Shown piece by piece: positions 1 to 12,723 of a stretch of DNA of 64,000 nucleotides. Below the pieces are notes generated by a model. The model worked only from the letters and a program-made list of their open reading frames with translations. It was not told the origin of the DNA and ran no database searches. This DNA is from Sipunculus nudus. Its lineage: Eukaryota > Annelida > Sipuncula > Golfingiida > Sipunculidae. The stretch spans positions 45,105,058 to 45,169,057 of the forward strand of contig CM049310.1 of assembly GCA_026874595.1 (NCBI GenBank), written 5' to 3'. The position numbers were made by a program, and so were the translations under genes. Each line of letters begins with the position of its first letter. Position 1 is the first letter of the stretch.

Positions 1-226
1 AATCTCCTGCCTGTATAAACATTTTCGGTAAGGTGTATAAGCAGGTAATCTCGTAGCAGAAATGGCACAAGGAGAACCATGGAGAATTTTATATTTTTAC
101 CGTATATGATATACATGTGTATCTTTGTAATTAATTTGTACACACTTTATTTTTCTGTAGTTATATGTAAAGTGTTCTTTCTATGTGAATAAAGTAATAA
201 CATTTGTACACAGTTTTAAAATGCTG
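1..226. other. Flanking sequence containing one arm of a local duplication
   Basis: No gene is visible. Positions about 105-231 recur at about 2899-3028 with few differences. The shared block includes GTGAATAAAGTAATAA, which holds an AATAAA hexamer and could be old 3'-UTR sequence, though nothing else supports a gene end. The first interspersed element is inserted at the end of this block. Confidence 0.6.
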
Positions 227-2865
227 TTTTTAGCTCAGCTGACTATAAGCCATCTGAGCTATAGTCGTGGTCCATTGTCCGTCGTCCGTCCGTCTGTCCG
301 TCCGTCCGTCCGTCCGTAGATGTGGCACGTTTTGAAACCGTAAGACCTAGGAATCCAAAATTCAGCATAATGTTAGATGTCCCCAAGATCTCCTACCAAG
401 CCGAAAACTGGGTCTTTGCGACTTCGTTCCTTTGAGAAATTAAGGAAAAAACTCAATTTTTTATTAAAAACCTATTTTCACACTTCAGGACTGCCTAATA
501 TCCAAACCACTCATCTGTTTTCCCTCATATTTACCATAAATATTCTTCTATATAGTTCCTATGTACATGCCAGAAATTATGTCTGTATTATATAATTTAA
601 AAAAGTTATGGCCCCAAACATAATGCATTTTGTAAAAAATCAGGAAAGATATTTGATCACTTAACACAAAACTTGTTAAAGCTATGGACTTTTTTTCCAG
701 TAATATAACTTTAGTTTATCAAAATTAAATTGTATACCCAAAATTAGATCAAAATCTTTTAAATTTTTTAAAATATTAACAAAAATAAAAAATTGGTACC
801 TTAAATTTTGCCCAACTTTGACCATGGCACGTTTTTTTACTGTAAGTACTGTGGATTTAATTTTCTCAGCATGTTTTTGTTAGCATTTTGTCTGTTAACA
901 CCAAAAATTTGAAACCAGTTGATCAAAAACTGTAGATTTTATTCAAGTTTTCAAGCACCATGTAACAAATTGTTTACATCAAGCTAGTGTTATGCAGTTT
1001 GCAAGAGCTCAGCTCCCCAGCTTCAGCTCTCAGTTCCTAAAATTTGGCATACAATTAGATGTCTCCAAAATTCCCTACCATGCCAAGAATTTGGTCACTA
1101 GGACTTAATACCTTTGAGATATTAATGAAAAACTTCATTTTTCCATTAAAAACCCATTGTTACACTTCAAGACTGCCTAATATCAAAACCACTGATGTGA
1201 CTTTAATCATATATAATATACATATTTTTCTATACATTCTCTATGCATATGCCAGAAATGATGTCAGTATTGCGTAATTGTTTTAAGTTATGGGCCCAAA
1301 CATAATGCACTATGTAAAAAATCAAGAAATATATTTACTCCCTTAACAAGGGGATTGCTGAAGCTAGAGTTTTTTTGCCAGGGATGTAACATTATTTAAT
1401 CAAGATTCAATTGAATACCCCAAATTAGTCCTGAATTTTTCAAATTTTATATGTTATTAGTATAAATATAAAATAAGTACCTTAAATTTTGCCCAACTTT
1501 GACCATGGCACATTTGTTTCCTGTGAGCAGGGTTGATATAATTTTCATATCATGCACACAAGGATTTCAGCTTTTTAGTTTAGAAAGCTGAAAGAAATTG
1601 GCCAAAAATTGTAGCTTTTATTAATGTTTTTATGAGACCATGTCAGACCTAAACTCTCTCCAGCCCCTCTTGAGTCACCTGTATGTTGACCTTGTTGAAC
1701 TTTCAGCAAATTATGCATGCTTGAGGCGAGCCATACACTGTTGCAGGTAGGCAGCTTATGGCCAGCCACAGTTGATCCAGGTGTCCAACCCAACTCATCT
1801 AGTAGTTTTAACCAACAACATAACAATTAACAATAAATTAATAAATTTTAATGTTTTTTTAATAACAAATTAAAGAAAAATAAAAAAGAATTTGTTAGTT
1901 TATAATAACAGGAAATCAACTTGCAGTTACTGATGATAAAAGAATCTTGTATCGATGGATAGAATGTCACATACTCCAAATAACACCATGCAGTCACCTA
2001 TGGTATTTTTCAGTTCAATTTTAATGATAAAAAAGTAAATCATATTATTCATTACTAATCATTAGGGATCATATGAAGGAAATTAATGATAGACAAAGAT
2101 GCAGTTGATATTATTAATCTAGATTCCTACTGTGTCTAGTGTGTACATTGATGTGAAATTAGTCCAAAATGAATATATTACATTTTTTTTTTTAATATAA
2201 ATAAAAGCCATAAAACCAGGTACTTTTGATCATAATTTAAATGTGTGAATTTTGTATATTCTGGATTCTCAACATAATTGTTTAGTGAAAACTGAATAAA
2301 TGCCAGTAATGGTGGGAAAACTTTGCAATTGTATTTAAATACGAAAATAAATATGTACTCCATTATAAAATGTCTTGCATAAAGAATTGGAATTCAGGTA
2401 AAAATGAAAGTATATGAATACCAGTGCAAATACTTTCAAAATGTATTCATGAATGCATTCATGAATATATTCTTTAATATTATTTTAATAATCATTTCAG
2501 TTATATTTCATTTTAAAAAATCATAAGATTCTCTTGTTATTTTTAACAAAAAATTATATTTGGGACAATATTTGTAATTTTTTTAATAAATAGTTAAACT
2601 CTTATATCATATGTTCTGCTTATAAGTTATATGGCCAAGTCAAAATCTGTGTGACAATAGTACTCCATTTGTTAATAAAATAAATGAAATCAATCCTCTT
2701 ACCTGTCTCCAAAGATAATATCATAATCATACATAAGCTAAACACCAACAACTCATAATAAAGCTTATATTTATTACCACACCAAACCAGCATATGCCTC
2801 ATTCCTAAATCATATTTTTTAATCATATATAACAGCTGAGCGCCGTGACCCATAGGTCCCTTGTT
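227..2865 (+). mobile_element. Non-autonomous TTTTTAGCTCAG element, copy 1 (pearl/HINE-like)
   Basis: The copy runs from T5 followed by AGCTCAGCTGACT to CAGCTGAGC...CCCTTGTT. The first 33 bases fold into a hairpin (AGCTCAGCTGACT / AGCCATCTGAGCT). A CCGT microsatellite follows at about 283-317, then two diverged copies of a roughly 650-bp core (about 341-1000 and 1035-1650), then an AT-rich unique part. GCTCAGCTGA at the head is the reverse complement of TCAGCTGAGC near the tail. No transposase or replicase reading frame is present; the short 60-85-residue frames are not gene-like. The layout matches bivalve 'pearl' and Helentron-associated elements; the class assignment is inference. Confidence 0.75.
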
Positions 2866-3059
2866 AATATGACTAGCTTAAGACTAGCCTAATAACATGT
2901 ATATGTTATACATGTGTATCTTTGTAATTAATTTGTACACACTGTATTTTTCTGTAGTTAATTGTAAAGTGTTCTTTCTATGTGAATAAAGTAATAATAT
3001 TTGTACACAGTTTTAAAATGTTGTTTTTAATATGACTAGCTTAAGACGAGCCTAATAAA
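2866..3059. repeat. Local tandem duplication with an unoccupied insertion site
   Basis: The block AATATGACTAGCTTAAGAC.AGCCTAATA occurs directly after copy 1 (2866-2894) and again at 3029-3058. Between them, 2899-3028 repeats the sequence left of copy 1 (105-231). The ancestral order was therefore left arm, right arm, left arm, right arm, and the element entered the first junction. The second junction, TTTTT|AATATG at 3024-3034, is the matching empty site. Confidence 0.75.
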
Positions 3060-3183
3060 TGCCCGATTTAAACTACCCTGCCCATCCCTTTGGACCCCCC
3101 CCGATCAACCGCCACCCTCGCTTACCGCCAGAAAATTCCCCAAACCCAAGGTTGGGGAATGAAAGAGGTTAGACTGTATATGC

Positions 3184-3627
3184 ATGAAAAATTGCTACTA
3201 TGATTTTGTAACTGCCGGGTTTCCATCTGTCCGTCAACATTTACTGTGGTTGGCTTTATATTTACGAGCTCAATTTTCGCGCTCAAGTTTCACGGGATTC
3301 CATATTCGTGATGGGGCATATATTGATATTTTATTAAACATCAAAATAGGTATGAATTCTGTATTACACAAAGTTCAGTTTTGCTCAAACAACAATGACT
3401 GTCACTGCCGAAACCTTGCCATGCCACTTCAAAGGGCCATTGGTTTCACAGATTGGCCATTACATTTCAATATAAATAGGGCCCTCCACTCTACCTTGAT
3501 CATATCATGTTTGGATTACGTAATAGAAACATCGTTCCATGGAAAAAACAAGTTGGTTATGGAAGAGGCCATAAGTCTGAAGCGGCCGCTCACAGAAGGT
3601 CTGCCTGAACCCCGTGAGTGTGAATGA
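3184..3627 (+). other. Unrecognised open frame, 147 codons
   Basis: This is the longest open frame outside the recognised genes and elements in the first 10 kb, lying between two element copies. The product would be mixed hydrophobic and basic, with no domain, signal or catalytic motif I can name. I see no promoter, clear splice junctions or poly(A) site tied to it. The local sequence (3060-3700) has more CpG and GC than its surroundings, which could mean a different origin such as an old transposon or pseudogene. It may be chance. Confidence 0.2.
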
Positions 3628-3790
3628 GAACAAAGAGCAGAGGCACTCTATCCGGCAAATGAACAGATCAACCGACAGCCAACAAAGGGGCAATGGGGGA
3701 GAATTCAAGCAGTTCAACAAGACAAACGGCTTGCGATAGCAATTAAATAAATAAAATCAGACATGCAGAACTGCAGGTGAGAACCAAGCA

Positions 3791-6414
3791 TTTTTAGCTC
3801 AGCTGACTATAAGTCATCTGAGCTATAGTCGTGGTCCATTGTCCGTCGTCCGTCCGTCCGTCCGTCCGTCCGTAGATGTGGCACGTTTTGAAACCGTAAG
3901 ACCTAGGAATCCAAAATTCGGCATAATGTTAGATGTCCCCAAGATCTCCTACCAAGCCGAAAACTGGGTCTTTGCAACTTTGTTTCTTTGAGAAATTAAG
4001 GAAAAACCTCAATTTTTTATTAAAAACCTATTTTCACACTTCAGGACTGCCTAATATTAAAACCACTCATCTGTTTTTCCTCATATTTACCATAAATATT
4101 CCTCTATATAGTTCCTATGTACATGCCAGAAATTATGTCTGTATTATTTAATTTAAAAAAGTTATGGGCCCAAACACCATGCATTTTTTAAAAAATCAGG
4201 AAAGATATTTGATCACTTAACACAAAAAATGTTAAAGCTATGGACCTTTTTTCTGGTAATATAACTTTAATTAATCAAAATTAAATTGTATACCCAAAAT
4301 TAGATGAAAATCTTTTAAATTTTTAAAAATATTAATAAAAATAAAAAATTGGTACCTTAAATTTTGCCCAACTTTGACCATGGCACGTTTTTTTCCTGTA
4401 AGTACTGTGGATTTAATTTTCACAGCATGTTTTTGTTAGCATTTAAACTGTTAACACCAAAAATTTGAAACCAGTTGATCAAAAACTGTAGATTTTAATC
4501 AAGTTTTCAAGCACCATGTAACATATTGTTTACATCAAGCTAGTGTTATGCAGTTTGCAAGAGCTCAGCTCCCCAGCTTCAGCTCTAAGTTCCTTAAATT
4601 CGGCATACAGTTAGATGTCTCCAAAATCCCCTAACATGCCAAGAATTTGGTCACTAGGACTTAATACCTTCGAGATATTAATGAAAAACTTCATTTTTCC
4701 ATTAAAAACCCATTGTTACACTTCAAGACTGCCTAATATCAAAACCACTGATCTGACTTTAATCATAAATAATATACATATTTTTCATTCTCTATGCACA
4801 TGCCAGAATGATGTCAGTATTGCATAATTGTTTTAAGTTATGGGCCCAAACATAATGCACTTTGTAAAAAATCAAGAAATATATTTACTCCCTTAACAAG
4901 GGCATTGCTGAAGCTAGAGATTTTTTTGTCAGGGATGTAACTTTATTTAATCAAGATTCAATTGAATACCCAAAATTAGTTCAGGACAGAATTTTTCAAA
5001 TTTTATAAGTTATTAGTATAAATATAAAATTTAGTACCTTAAATTTTGCCCAACTGTGACCATGGCACGTTTGTTTCCCGTGAGCACTGTTGATATTATT
5101 TTCATATCATGCACACATAAGGATTTCAGCTTTTTAGTTTAGAAAGCTGAAAGAAATTGGCCAAAAATTGTAGCTTTTATTAATGTTTTTTATGAGACCC
5201 TGTCAGACTTTGGCTCTCTCCAGCCCCTCTTGAGTCACCTGTATGTTGACCTTGTTGACCTTTCATCAAATTATGCACGCTTGAGGCGAGGCATACATGG
5301 AATCCAGGCAGCTTATGGCCAGCCACAGTTGATCTAGGTGTCCAACCCAACTCATCTAGTAGTTTTAACCAACAACATAACAATAAACAAATTAATAAAT
5401 TTTTATTGGTTTTTAATAACAAATTAAAGAAAAATAGAAAAGGAATTTGTTAGTTTATTATAACAGGAAATTAACTTGCAGTTACTGATGATATAAGAAT
5501 CTTGTATCGATGGGTAGAATGTCACATATTCCAAATAACACCATGCAGTCACCTATGGCATTTTTCAGTTCAATTTTAATGATAAAGAAGTAAATCATAT
5601 TATTCATTACTAATCATTAGGGATCATATGAAGGAAATTAATGATAGACAAAGATGCAGTTGATAATATTAATCTAGATTCCTACTGTGTCTAGTGTGTA
5701 CATTGATGTGAAATTAGTCCAAAATGAATTTTTTACAGTTATTTTTTAATATAAATAAAAGCCATAAAACCAGGTACTTATGATCATTATTTAAATGTGT
5801 GAATTTTGTATATTCTGGATTCTCAACATCATTGTTTGGTGAAAACTGAATAAATACCAGACATGGTGCGAATACTTTGTAATTGTATTTAAATACGAAT
5901 ATGATTATGTACTCCATTATAAAATTTCTTGCATAAAGAATGGGAATTCAGGTAAAAATGAAAGTATATGAATACTCGTGCAAATACTTTCAAAATGTAT
6001 TCATGAATGCATTCATGAATATATTCTTTAATATTATTTTAATAATCATATCAGTTATATTTCATTTTAAAAAATCATATGATTCTCTTATTATTTTTAA
6101 TAAAAATTATATTTGGGACAATATTTGTAATTTTTTTTAATAAATAGTTAAACTCTTATATTATATGTTCTGCTTAAAAGTTATATGGCCAAGTCAAAAT
6201 CTGTGTGACAATAGTACTCCATTTGTTAATAAAATAAATGAAATCAATCCTCTTCCCTGTCTCCAAAGGTACTATAAAAATCATACATAAGCTAAACAAC
6301 AACAACTCATAATACAGCTTATAATACCACACAAAACCAGCATGTGCCTCATTTCTAAATAATATTTTTTATCATATATAACAGCTGAGCGTCGTGACCC
6401 ATAGGTCCCTTGTT
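3791..6414 (+). mobile_element. Non-autonomous TTTTTAGCTCAG element, copy 2
   Basis: This is a near full-length sister of copy 1 in the same orientation. It has T5, the hairpin AGCTCAGCTGACT / AGTCATCTGAGCT, a CCGT microsatellite (about 3845-3873), a duplicated core (about 3905-4560 and 4600-5200), and ends CAGCTGAGCGTCGTGACCCATAGGTCCCTTGTT-like at 6414. Similarity to copy 1 runs along the entire length with small indels only. The flanks differ from those of copy 1, so the two look like separate insertions and not one segmental duplication. Confidence 0.75.
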
Positions 6415-7659
6415 TATATAAAACTTGAACGTGGACATGTCGCACACTGTGATCAACATGATCGTCATTTAGATTATATTCATTTCCCACTTATGCCCAT
6501 TATTGCCATGTGGTGGTAACTTCAGAGACTATTTTCCCTTGATAGCAAGGTTTCATATCTGCATGGTTTCAATTTCGTGGCATTTCCCCTACTGCGAATA
6601 CCGCAAATTTGAAACCACCGCGAATAACAAGCCAATCACAGTATGCGTATGTTAGTGCATGTGTGAAAATCCCCACAGGAGTGATTTTCATGGATGAGGT
6701 CTGCATGAACTCATGGGTTCATGTAAAATGATGCCACTTCAACATCTTTTTATGGAAGACCTGCTAGATCCACCATACAATTATATGTTTGCCAGTTACG
6801 CATACACACATATGCACACATGGAAATGTCATGTACTCATATACTCACACATGGAAACACAGCTTTATGCATTAACTTCCATGTCTTCTGCACTCTCCAC
6901 AGCTTGTGATAGAAAAGATACGTGATCAGTGAAGTGTTGTTAACCTTGTGATATCCAACATCCATGATGCTTCAGCATATCCAATAGACAACTCATGGCC
7001 CAACCACAAAATCATGTTCACAGTTTTGTTCCAAGGAATGCATCACATTTACTCTTTTGACAGCTGGCTTAGCCATGAATTAGTCATTTGTCCTGTCCAG
7101 CACACCCACAATCCAACAAATATGTACTTCTTTGGTTACAAAAATAGCTCCTTAACCTTTTAAACCAAGGTAGTGGAGTAAGCTTTGTGTGGTCCTTCTT
7201 TCCCTTGGGCTTTGAGTTGTGGGATTTACATCTTGATAAATGTTGTACAATCCCCATTAATCATCAATACAAGACCTCAGTTAAACAGAACTTTTCCCAT
7301 AGGAGTTGAAACCGAGAGTAATTTACTTTAAATGCATAATAAATTAACTGTTGTTGTCAGTCACATCTGATATTTAATTAACACTGATTGATATTTGATT
7401 AGCATGGTTGAAGGATTTGTTGAGAATTAAGCATAAATCATTTGCCAGAAAGCGAGATGTAAAATTTGAATTTATCAACAAATGATGACTTAATTTTGCA
7501 GTTCTTTGTTTTAATAACAGCTGTTTCATTTATCTTCATGATAAATGTCTGAGCCTTTAAAGTTTGGATTCTCTTGCTGTATACATCATGAATGATGGTA
7601 GCCTTTGTTTGTAGCACCCAGTAATATCAGTTTGCTATAGTGCAACAGTCATAGAGCTA
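6415..7659. other. Unique intergenic or intronic sequence
   Basis: No supported gene. An imperfect inverted repeat lies at about 6565-6616 (GGTTTCAATTTCG against CGCAAATTTGAAACC), followed by CCGCGAATAAC. It may be the core of a decayed hairpin repeat. Nothing else stands out. Confidence 0.5.
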
Positions 7660-8166
7660 AAGGGACATAATCAGGAGCAATAGTATATGCCTATTCTTTC
7701 ATACAATCAGTTCAGTTTTGCTTTATATAAAGGTTCCTCAGCAGCCATCCAAACACATAGCCTAATTTCCTCCCATATGGCTGTTTAACACCTTGTTATG
7801 GCTCTGCGTGTTGGTAAACACTGTACACGTGTGTATGTTTACCATGACAAGGCCACGTGACAGAGAGTCTGATTAAGAGGAGCAACAGCGGTGTTTCAGC
7901 CAGCAGGAACATGTATTATATTTTTTTTGCCTAGTCTGTCAGGGCATCTCCTGTTTCCACGTGTTGTGGGTCCTGCCTGCAAACAGCCCATGCACTGTGT
8001 TTATGTTGACACTTGCGATCACGCCCAGTCCACTGTTTTTAACTCTCGTTTACAGGAGTAAGCAAACAGTTTCAAGGTAATATTTTGACAGGTACAGATT
8101 TATTTTAAAGGGAAGAAGCTATTTTTCGTGTTAACTCAACATGCTTTATAGGTGATTGGGCCCCTT
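7660..8166 (+). mobile_element. MITE, AAGGGACA type, copy 1
   Basis: The 507-bp element starts AAGGGACATAATCA and ends TGATTGGGCCCCTT. These ends are imperfect inverted repeats flanked by TA on both sides (7658-7659 and 8167-8168). A second copy at 22657-23138 shares the interior, including the block AAAGGGAAGAAGCTATTTTT near the right end. No coding capacity. TA flanks suit a Tc1/mariner-like source; the second copy is also compatible with a TTAA duplication of piggyBac type. Confidence 0.75.
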
Positions 8167-8168
8167 TA

Positions 8169-11160
8169 ATGTCTGAATTTTGATTTGGTGGTATAAATTG
8201 AGTATTCTTTCATTAAACACTTTTTGGGTTCATGAAACATTACTGTGGGCCCAGTCACAAATGTGGCATCTTTGCATCATGTGACACTGAGCCTAAATTT
8301 AAGTCAGTCATAAAATAAAATGTTAGATGGCAGCAACATGCCTTAACCAGGCCTGGAGAATTGCATCTAGTATGAGGTTGTGAGAAAAGTAGATTAATTG
8401 TGCCACCTACCTGTGCTTAGCTGAGTCACTTCTGATTGAATAACTGCAAGACTGCAGTGCAGCCTTGCAACCTTGTTTGATTTGTATGTAGTGTTGGGAA
8501 CTTTTATGCAAGATTAGGATTTTCCTTCTCCCTTAACTGTAGCATTATATGCTGCATGGTGTGCAGGTGTTTGGGATTTACACTTTATATTGATCATTTG
8601 ACAAGTTAAGGCACCTTCAATTGATACCCAGTGAGGCTTAGCCAGGGTTGTGAATTATTTTATTATCTTATTTGTGAATACAATTGAGAACAACCTGTCA
8701 GGTCTGTTTCTGAGCTCAGTATTGTTGGTTTATAGTTTATAGTGAAGGGAAGTGTACACATTGGTTTGAGGATAAAGAGCTTAGTGAGGGTGTTATTTTT
8801 GCTTTCTTTTGCGGTATTTAAAAGTATAAAATGAAAGTACCATGCACAACTCTAGGGCCTGTGTTTGATGGTTCTTCTAAGGGCACCCCAGACTAAAGGT
8901 GGCATGGCAATTACACCTAGCTCTGAGGGAGGATGAGGACAACTACCACTCGTCTTTGTGTCTCGCTCGACCTGCAAAGCTCTCATCTTGCTTTTAACAG
9001 CGCTGTATTCCTGTAAGCACGGTTTCAGAGGGAGGTGGCCTTTACGCCAACAGCCTTGCCTATTTAAACCATCATCACAGCCACTCAGCATCAACCCAGT
9101 AAGCCCGCGTCTTCTGCTTCAGGCAGACTCCACTGCATCCATAAAGGATCAGAGAGTGAAAACAACTTCGATGTTTTTTGTTTTTAGTTTTTATTTCAAA
9201 GACTTGGTGCTGGCTGGTGACCTTTTCTGCTGCTTCCCCACTGTCATTGTGTAGTCTGTAAGACCTGGAGCACCAGCAAGTGTATTCACTCAGCTTTGTA
9301 CAGGCCTTGAATCTCTCTGCTGAAATGCTAGACCTAAGAGTTACATGTTAAGCATTTTGTATATATCTGTACAACCAAAGGAATAGTAAACTGAATACCA
9401 ATCTGCTCAGGGATTGAAATTGTAAGACAACTTAAGGCCAAGCACTTGCCTTTATAAATGCACTCAGAATTTAGTAGGCTTGAACTTTTGCCTTGATCAG
9501 ATATATTTACCTTGTTCAGGAATGAATTAACAAGCAAAACCTTTTCAGGTACTATAATTTTAGTAATTATTATAATATAATACAATTTTTTTAGTTATAA
9601 AGTGGTCCTTGGTTTGAGAGACCCCAAATTGAATGATCAGCTTCTTTTTAATGAACTTTTTTTCCTTTTTTCCTTTTTGCACAGAGTGTTTTACAGTAAA
9701 ATTATACCTTGATCAAGCAACCAGCTCCCATTTGTGACTTCTGACTGCTAAATGTGGGTCAAAGTTCACAATTACACTTGTTTGTAAGACCAATTTCAAA
9801 GCTTGTCTGACCACAACATGCATGTAAGCAAGCAATAATACTAAATAGGGTGATAATTGAATTTGTTGAGATTGTTTTGACAACTTTGCCAACTGATGGC
9901 AGTACTCCAACAGTGTATTGCATATTATGGCCAAATCAACTGAGTGGGATGGCCAGTGTACATTTTGTATGAAGAAATGATGATGAATAACCCATGTTTA
10001 GATAAGACAATCTTTTTTTTTTAATTTTTGTGTAGCATAAAAAAATACAAAGGGTGATGCACTTGATAAAATGTATATTTTCTTTGCTGCCTTCATATTT
10101 CCGTCTGCATTATGAAGTCCTAACAAGATATAACAAATGGTAGCCAATTTTCAAGTCCCTTAATTGATAAAATGACCACCTGTAATACTGACAGATTTGT
10201 TTTTGCAGAAAGAGTGGTCTCTTAAAGCAGGGACCACTGTACTTAATAATAACCCATATGTGTTCTGGTTGACCCTTTGGAATCTTCACGAACAGTTACT
10301 ATAAAATTGTTTATGATTTGGTTTGCTGACTTGTAAAGACACAATATAGTCAGTTTTGTCACGTCTCTGTGATTGTGACCCCATCTTGATTCTAATTTAC
10401 CCAGAGATTTGTTATGGAGACATTCCTGTGAGTCATGTCATGCTCTCTGTAGAAATTCTGGCTACATTATGCATGCTATTTAACATTTTAAATTTGTGTC
10501 ATTTTAGAATATTTAGGAGTGTGATGATAATTACACAGGGGGGGGGGGGGAGATCTGACAGATACAAACAAATCTTGTTTTAAGGTTTTCATCCAAAGAA
10601 ACTCTTGTCCTGAGCTCTTTTTAAAGGTGTATCTTTGTGAGTTGTTTGGCTAGTCAGGATGAAACATGTTTCAGTGATGATCAAGTGATCTTCTAAAGTT
10701 CAGAGAAGGATGAAGTAGTCCCAAAACAGACCAGGGGAGATGAAAGAAGTCTTTCTTTTCTATAAACAATTACTTTTAGTGGGTTTGGTAAGTGTTGGCA
10801 GTGTTCATATTGTTACTGCCAGGTACCAAAAATAGGTCAGAGTCTGGTAAGGGAGGGTTTCAGACTTGAGACACAAGATTATTCTCCCAAATTCCTGAAA
10901 GCTCTGTGTTGTTATAGAAATCTTGTCATTGTATGTATTATTGTGTAATATATTGCTTAGATTTAAAGTTTTTACTCTCGTTTCAAATTTTAAACATGAA
11001 ATGACTGGTATATTGCCTTAATATTAAGCTAAATACATTGGGTATCAATGTGCTCATATCAGTAAGGTGACTGCAGCTATTTGCAGTCTGTTTGATTCCA
11101 TTAGCTTGTTGTAATTTAGATCACATATGGTCAGATTTTGATATGTCCATAATTTTTCAG
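8169..11160. other. Sequence upstream of the first visible kinesin exon
   Basis: No exon is recognised. The earlier kinesin exons (N-terminal strand and the FAFD-like region) were looked for and not seen, so they either lie before the window or are too short or diverged for me to identify. A G12 run lies at about 10540-10551. The sequence at 8840-9250 is somewhat GC-richer, with no family recognised. Confidence 0.45.
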
Positions 11161-11253
11161 GCCAGAAGCAGGTTTTCGGCTGCCTGGGGGAAGACGTCCT
11201 GCAGAAGGCATTTGAGGGGTACAATGCATGTATATTTGCCTATGGACAAACAG
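11161..11253 (+). CDS. KIF13: Kinesin-3 (KIF13-like) motor domain, exon A
   Basis: The exon is 93 bp, with acceptor AATTTTTCAG before it and donor GTGAGT after it. It starts with the last two bases of a codon and ends with one. It encodes [16 protein letters not shown] followed by [15 protein letters not shown], the beta-strand leading into the ATP-binding P-loop. The wording [17 protein letters not shown] is typical of KIF13A/B; KIF1 proteins usually have YGQTGAGKS. KIF13 motors are plus-end microtubule motors that carry vesicles. The following intron is 5,757 bp. Confidence 0.93.
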
Positions 11254-12723
11254 GTGAGTCCACTCATACCCTTATTACACACAAAATGGTTTCAAAAAGG
11301 GTTTGGATTGATCAGATCGGTTTCAAATCATATCATATGTTCAGAGGGGCATGAGGCCATTTGAAGCGAATTGTGGGATTGGGATTGACAGCCTGCTGTG
11401 CATAATGACCCTGTTACTGGCTACTTCCTAACTAGGTACAAGCTGTTGTAGAGTGCTCACATGGCATTTAGCGGAAAAGATAAGTTCAATTTACATTAGA
11501 TTCAGTTTGGAACCACCTGAACTGGATTCAAAAGGAAAGGCCAAAGCAGAACCCAGATGCTTTGGATTGCCATGTGAACAGTGAATTCGCATTCAAAATG
11601 GTTTGAAATCATTTTGCATATGCTGTGTGATTGGTATCTGACGGGATGATGTGCTTTGCTGGGAATGACATATCAGAACAGATGATACTCTTATTATTAT
11701 TATTGATCCAGGCTCTGTGATTGATTTATAGTCAGATTGATGGTGGTAATTAAGAAAAATGAAAATATTGATCACTGAGAAAATTTGATGAAGCCAACAA
11801 TGGTTTGGTGTTTCAGCTGTGATTAATTTGCCTTTAGAAGTCTTGGCTGTCACACAGTCTTTATTGCATTATGTTTCTGCTGTGCAGAAAATGTCTGATC
11901 CTTAAATTTGCCCTAACACTGCAATAGTTTCAGTTCTTGTCAGAGCTAAATATTTGGATTGTTCCGCGTGTTTCAATCAGTCTGTATATAAGTATGTATA
12001 TTAATGTAAATCTGTGTATAATATTATGATGATAACACAATGCAGACACTGCACAGTGTAATACAGGTCCATTGAAATTCAAATATTTACTCAGTTGTTA
12101 TCTTAGATGTTTTGTTTTGACAATCAGTCCCTTGGATTTTCATAAAATTATTAGGATTTTACCACATATTAATATCAACTCACAAATATGAAGACAACCA
12201 CAGTATTTTCGGATATGACAAACAATGTTTTCCTGAAAAATTACAAAATATGTTTCAGAGCAGCTTTTGATACATCAGTGAGATGGGTGATGAGGTGGGG
12301 TCCCCTCCCGTTCACATAATGAGTACATGTTAGTTCAGCAACAGAAAATAATTTGCGTTGGGTAGGTTCCATTGTAACCATGCATGAGCCTATGGCAGAA
12401 TGGATCACATTATGACAAGTGTAGATATACATATGCAGGGCATGACATTAATGGTTGCAGTGAGTTAACTTTCCAGAAGATGGGAATAAGGCAACCAGAA
12501 GTGACTCCTACCCTGCTAGCCCAGAGTCCAATATAAACCTTTACCCGAAGGCCTGAATCTTGATTCGTCTTGAGTTAGCCATTTTGTCTCTTGGAGATTT
12601 GAAATCATATTGTAATATATATGTCTTAACTTACCTGTAAGTTTATTTGTGCAAATACTAAACAGAAATATTTTATAAAAAAATTGAACATGTTTATTGT
12701 TGCAAAATAATCATGTGAAACAC
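11254..12723. other. Kinesin intron A-B, first part
   Basis: AT-rich intron sequence with no exon or recognised repeat until the TTTTTAGCTCAG element at 12724. Confidence 0.5.

Noticed and set aside
283-317. CCGT repeats as a CRISPR-like or regulatory array
   Set aside because: They are simple tetranucleotide microsatellites present at the same place in every element copy, and the DNA is eukaryotic.
377-595. A 67-72-codon frame beginning MSPRSPTKPKTGSL that recurs at 3933, 12878 and 49017
   Set aside because: It recurs only because the underlying repeat core is copied. Copies differ at start and end, it has no recognised motif, and a second weaker version occurs in the duplicated core. Not evidence of a gene.
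8852-9254. Overlapping 80- and 98-codon frames on opposite strands
   Set aside because: No motif, no splice context, and mutual overlap; likely chance frames in a slightly GC-richer stretch.
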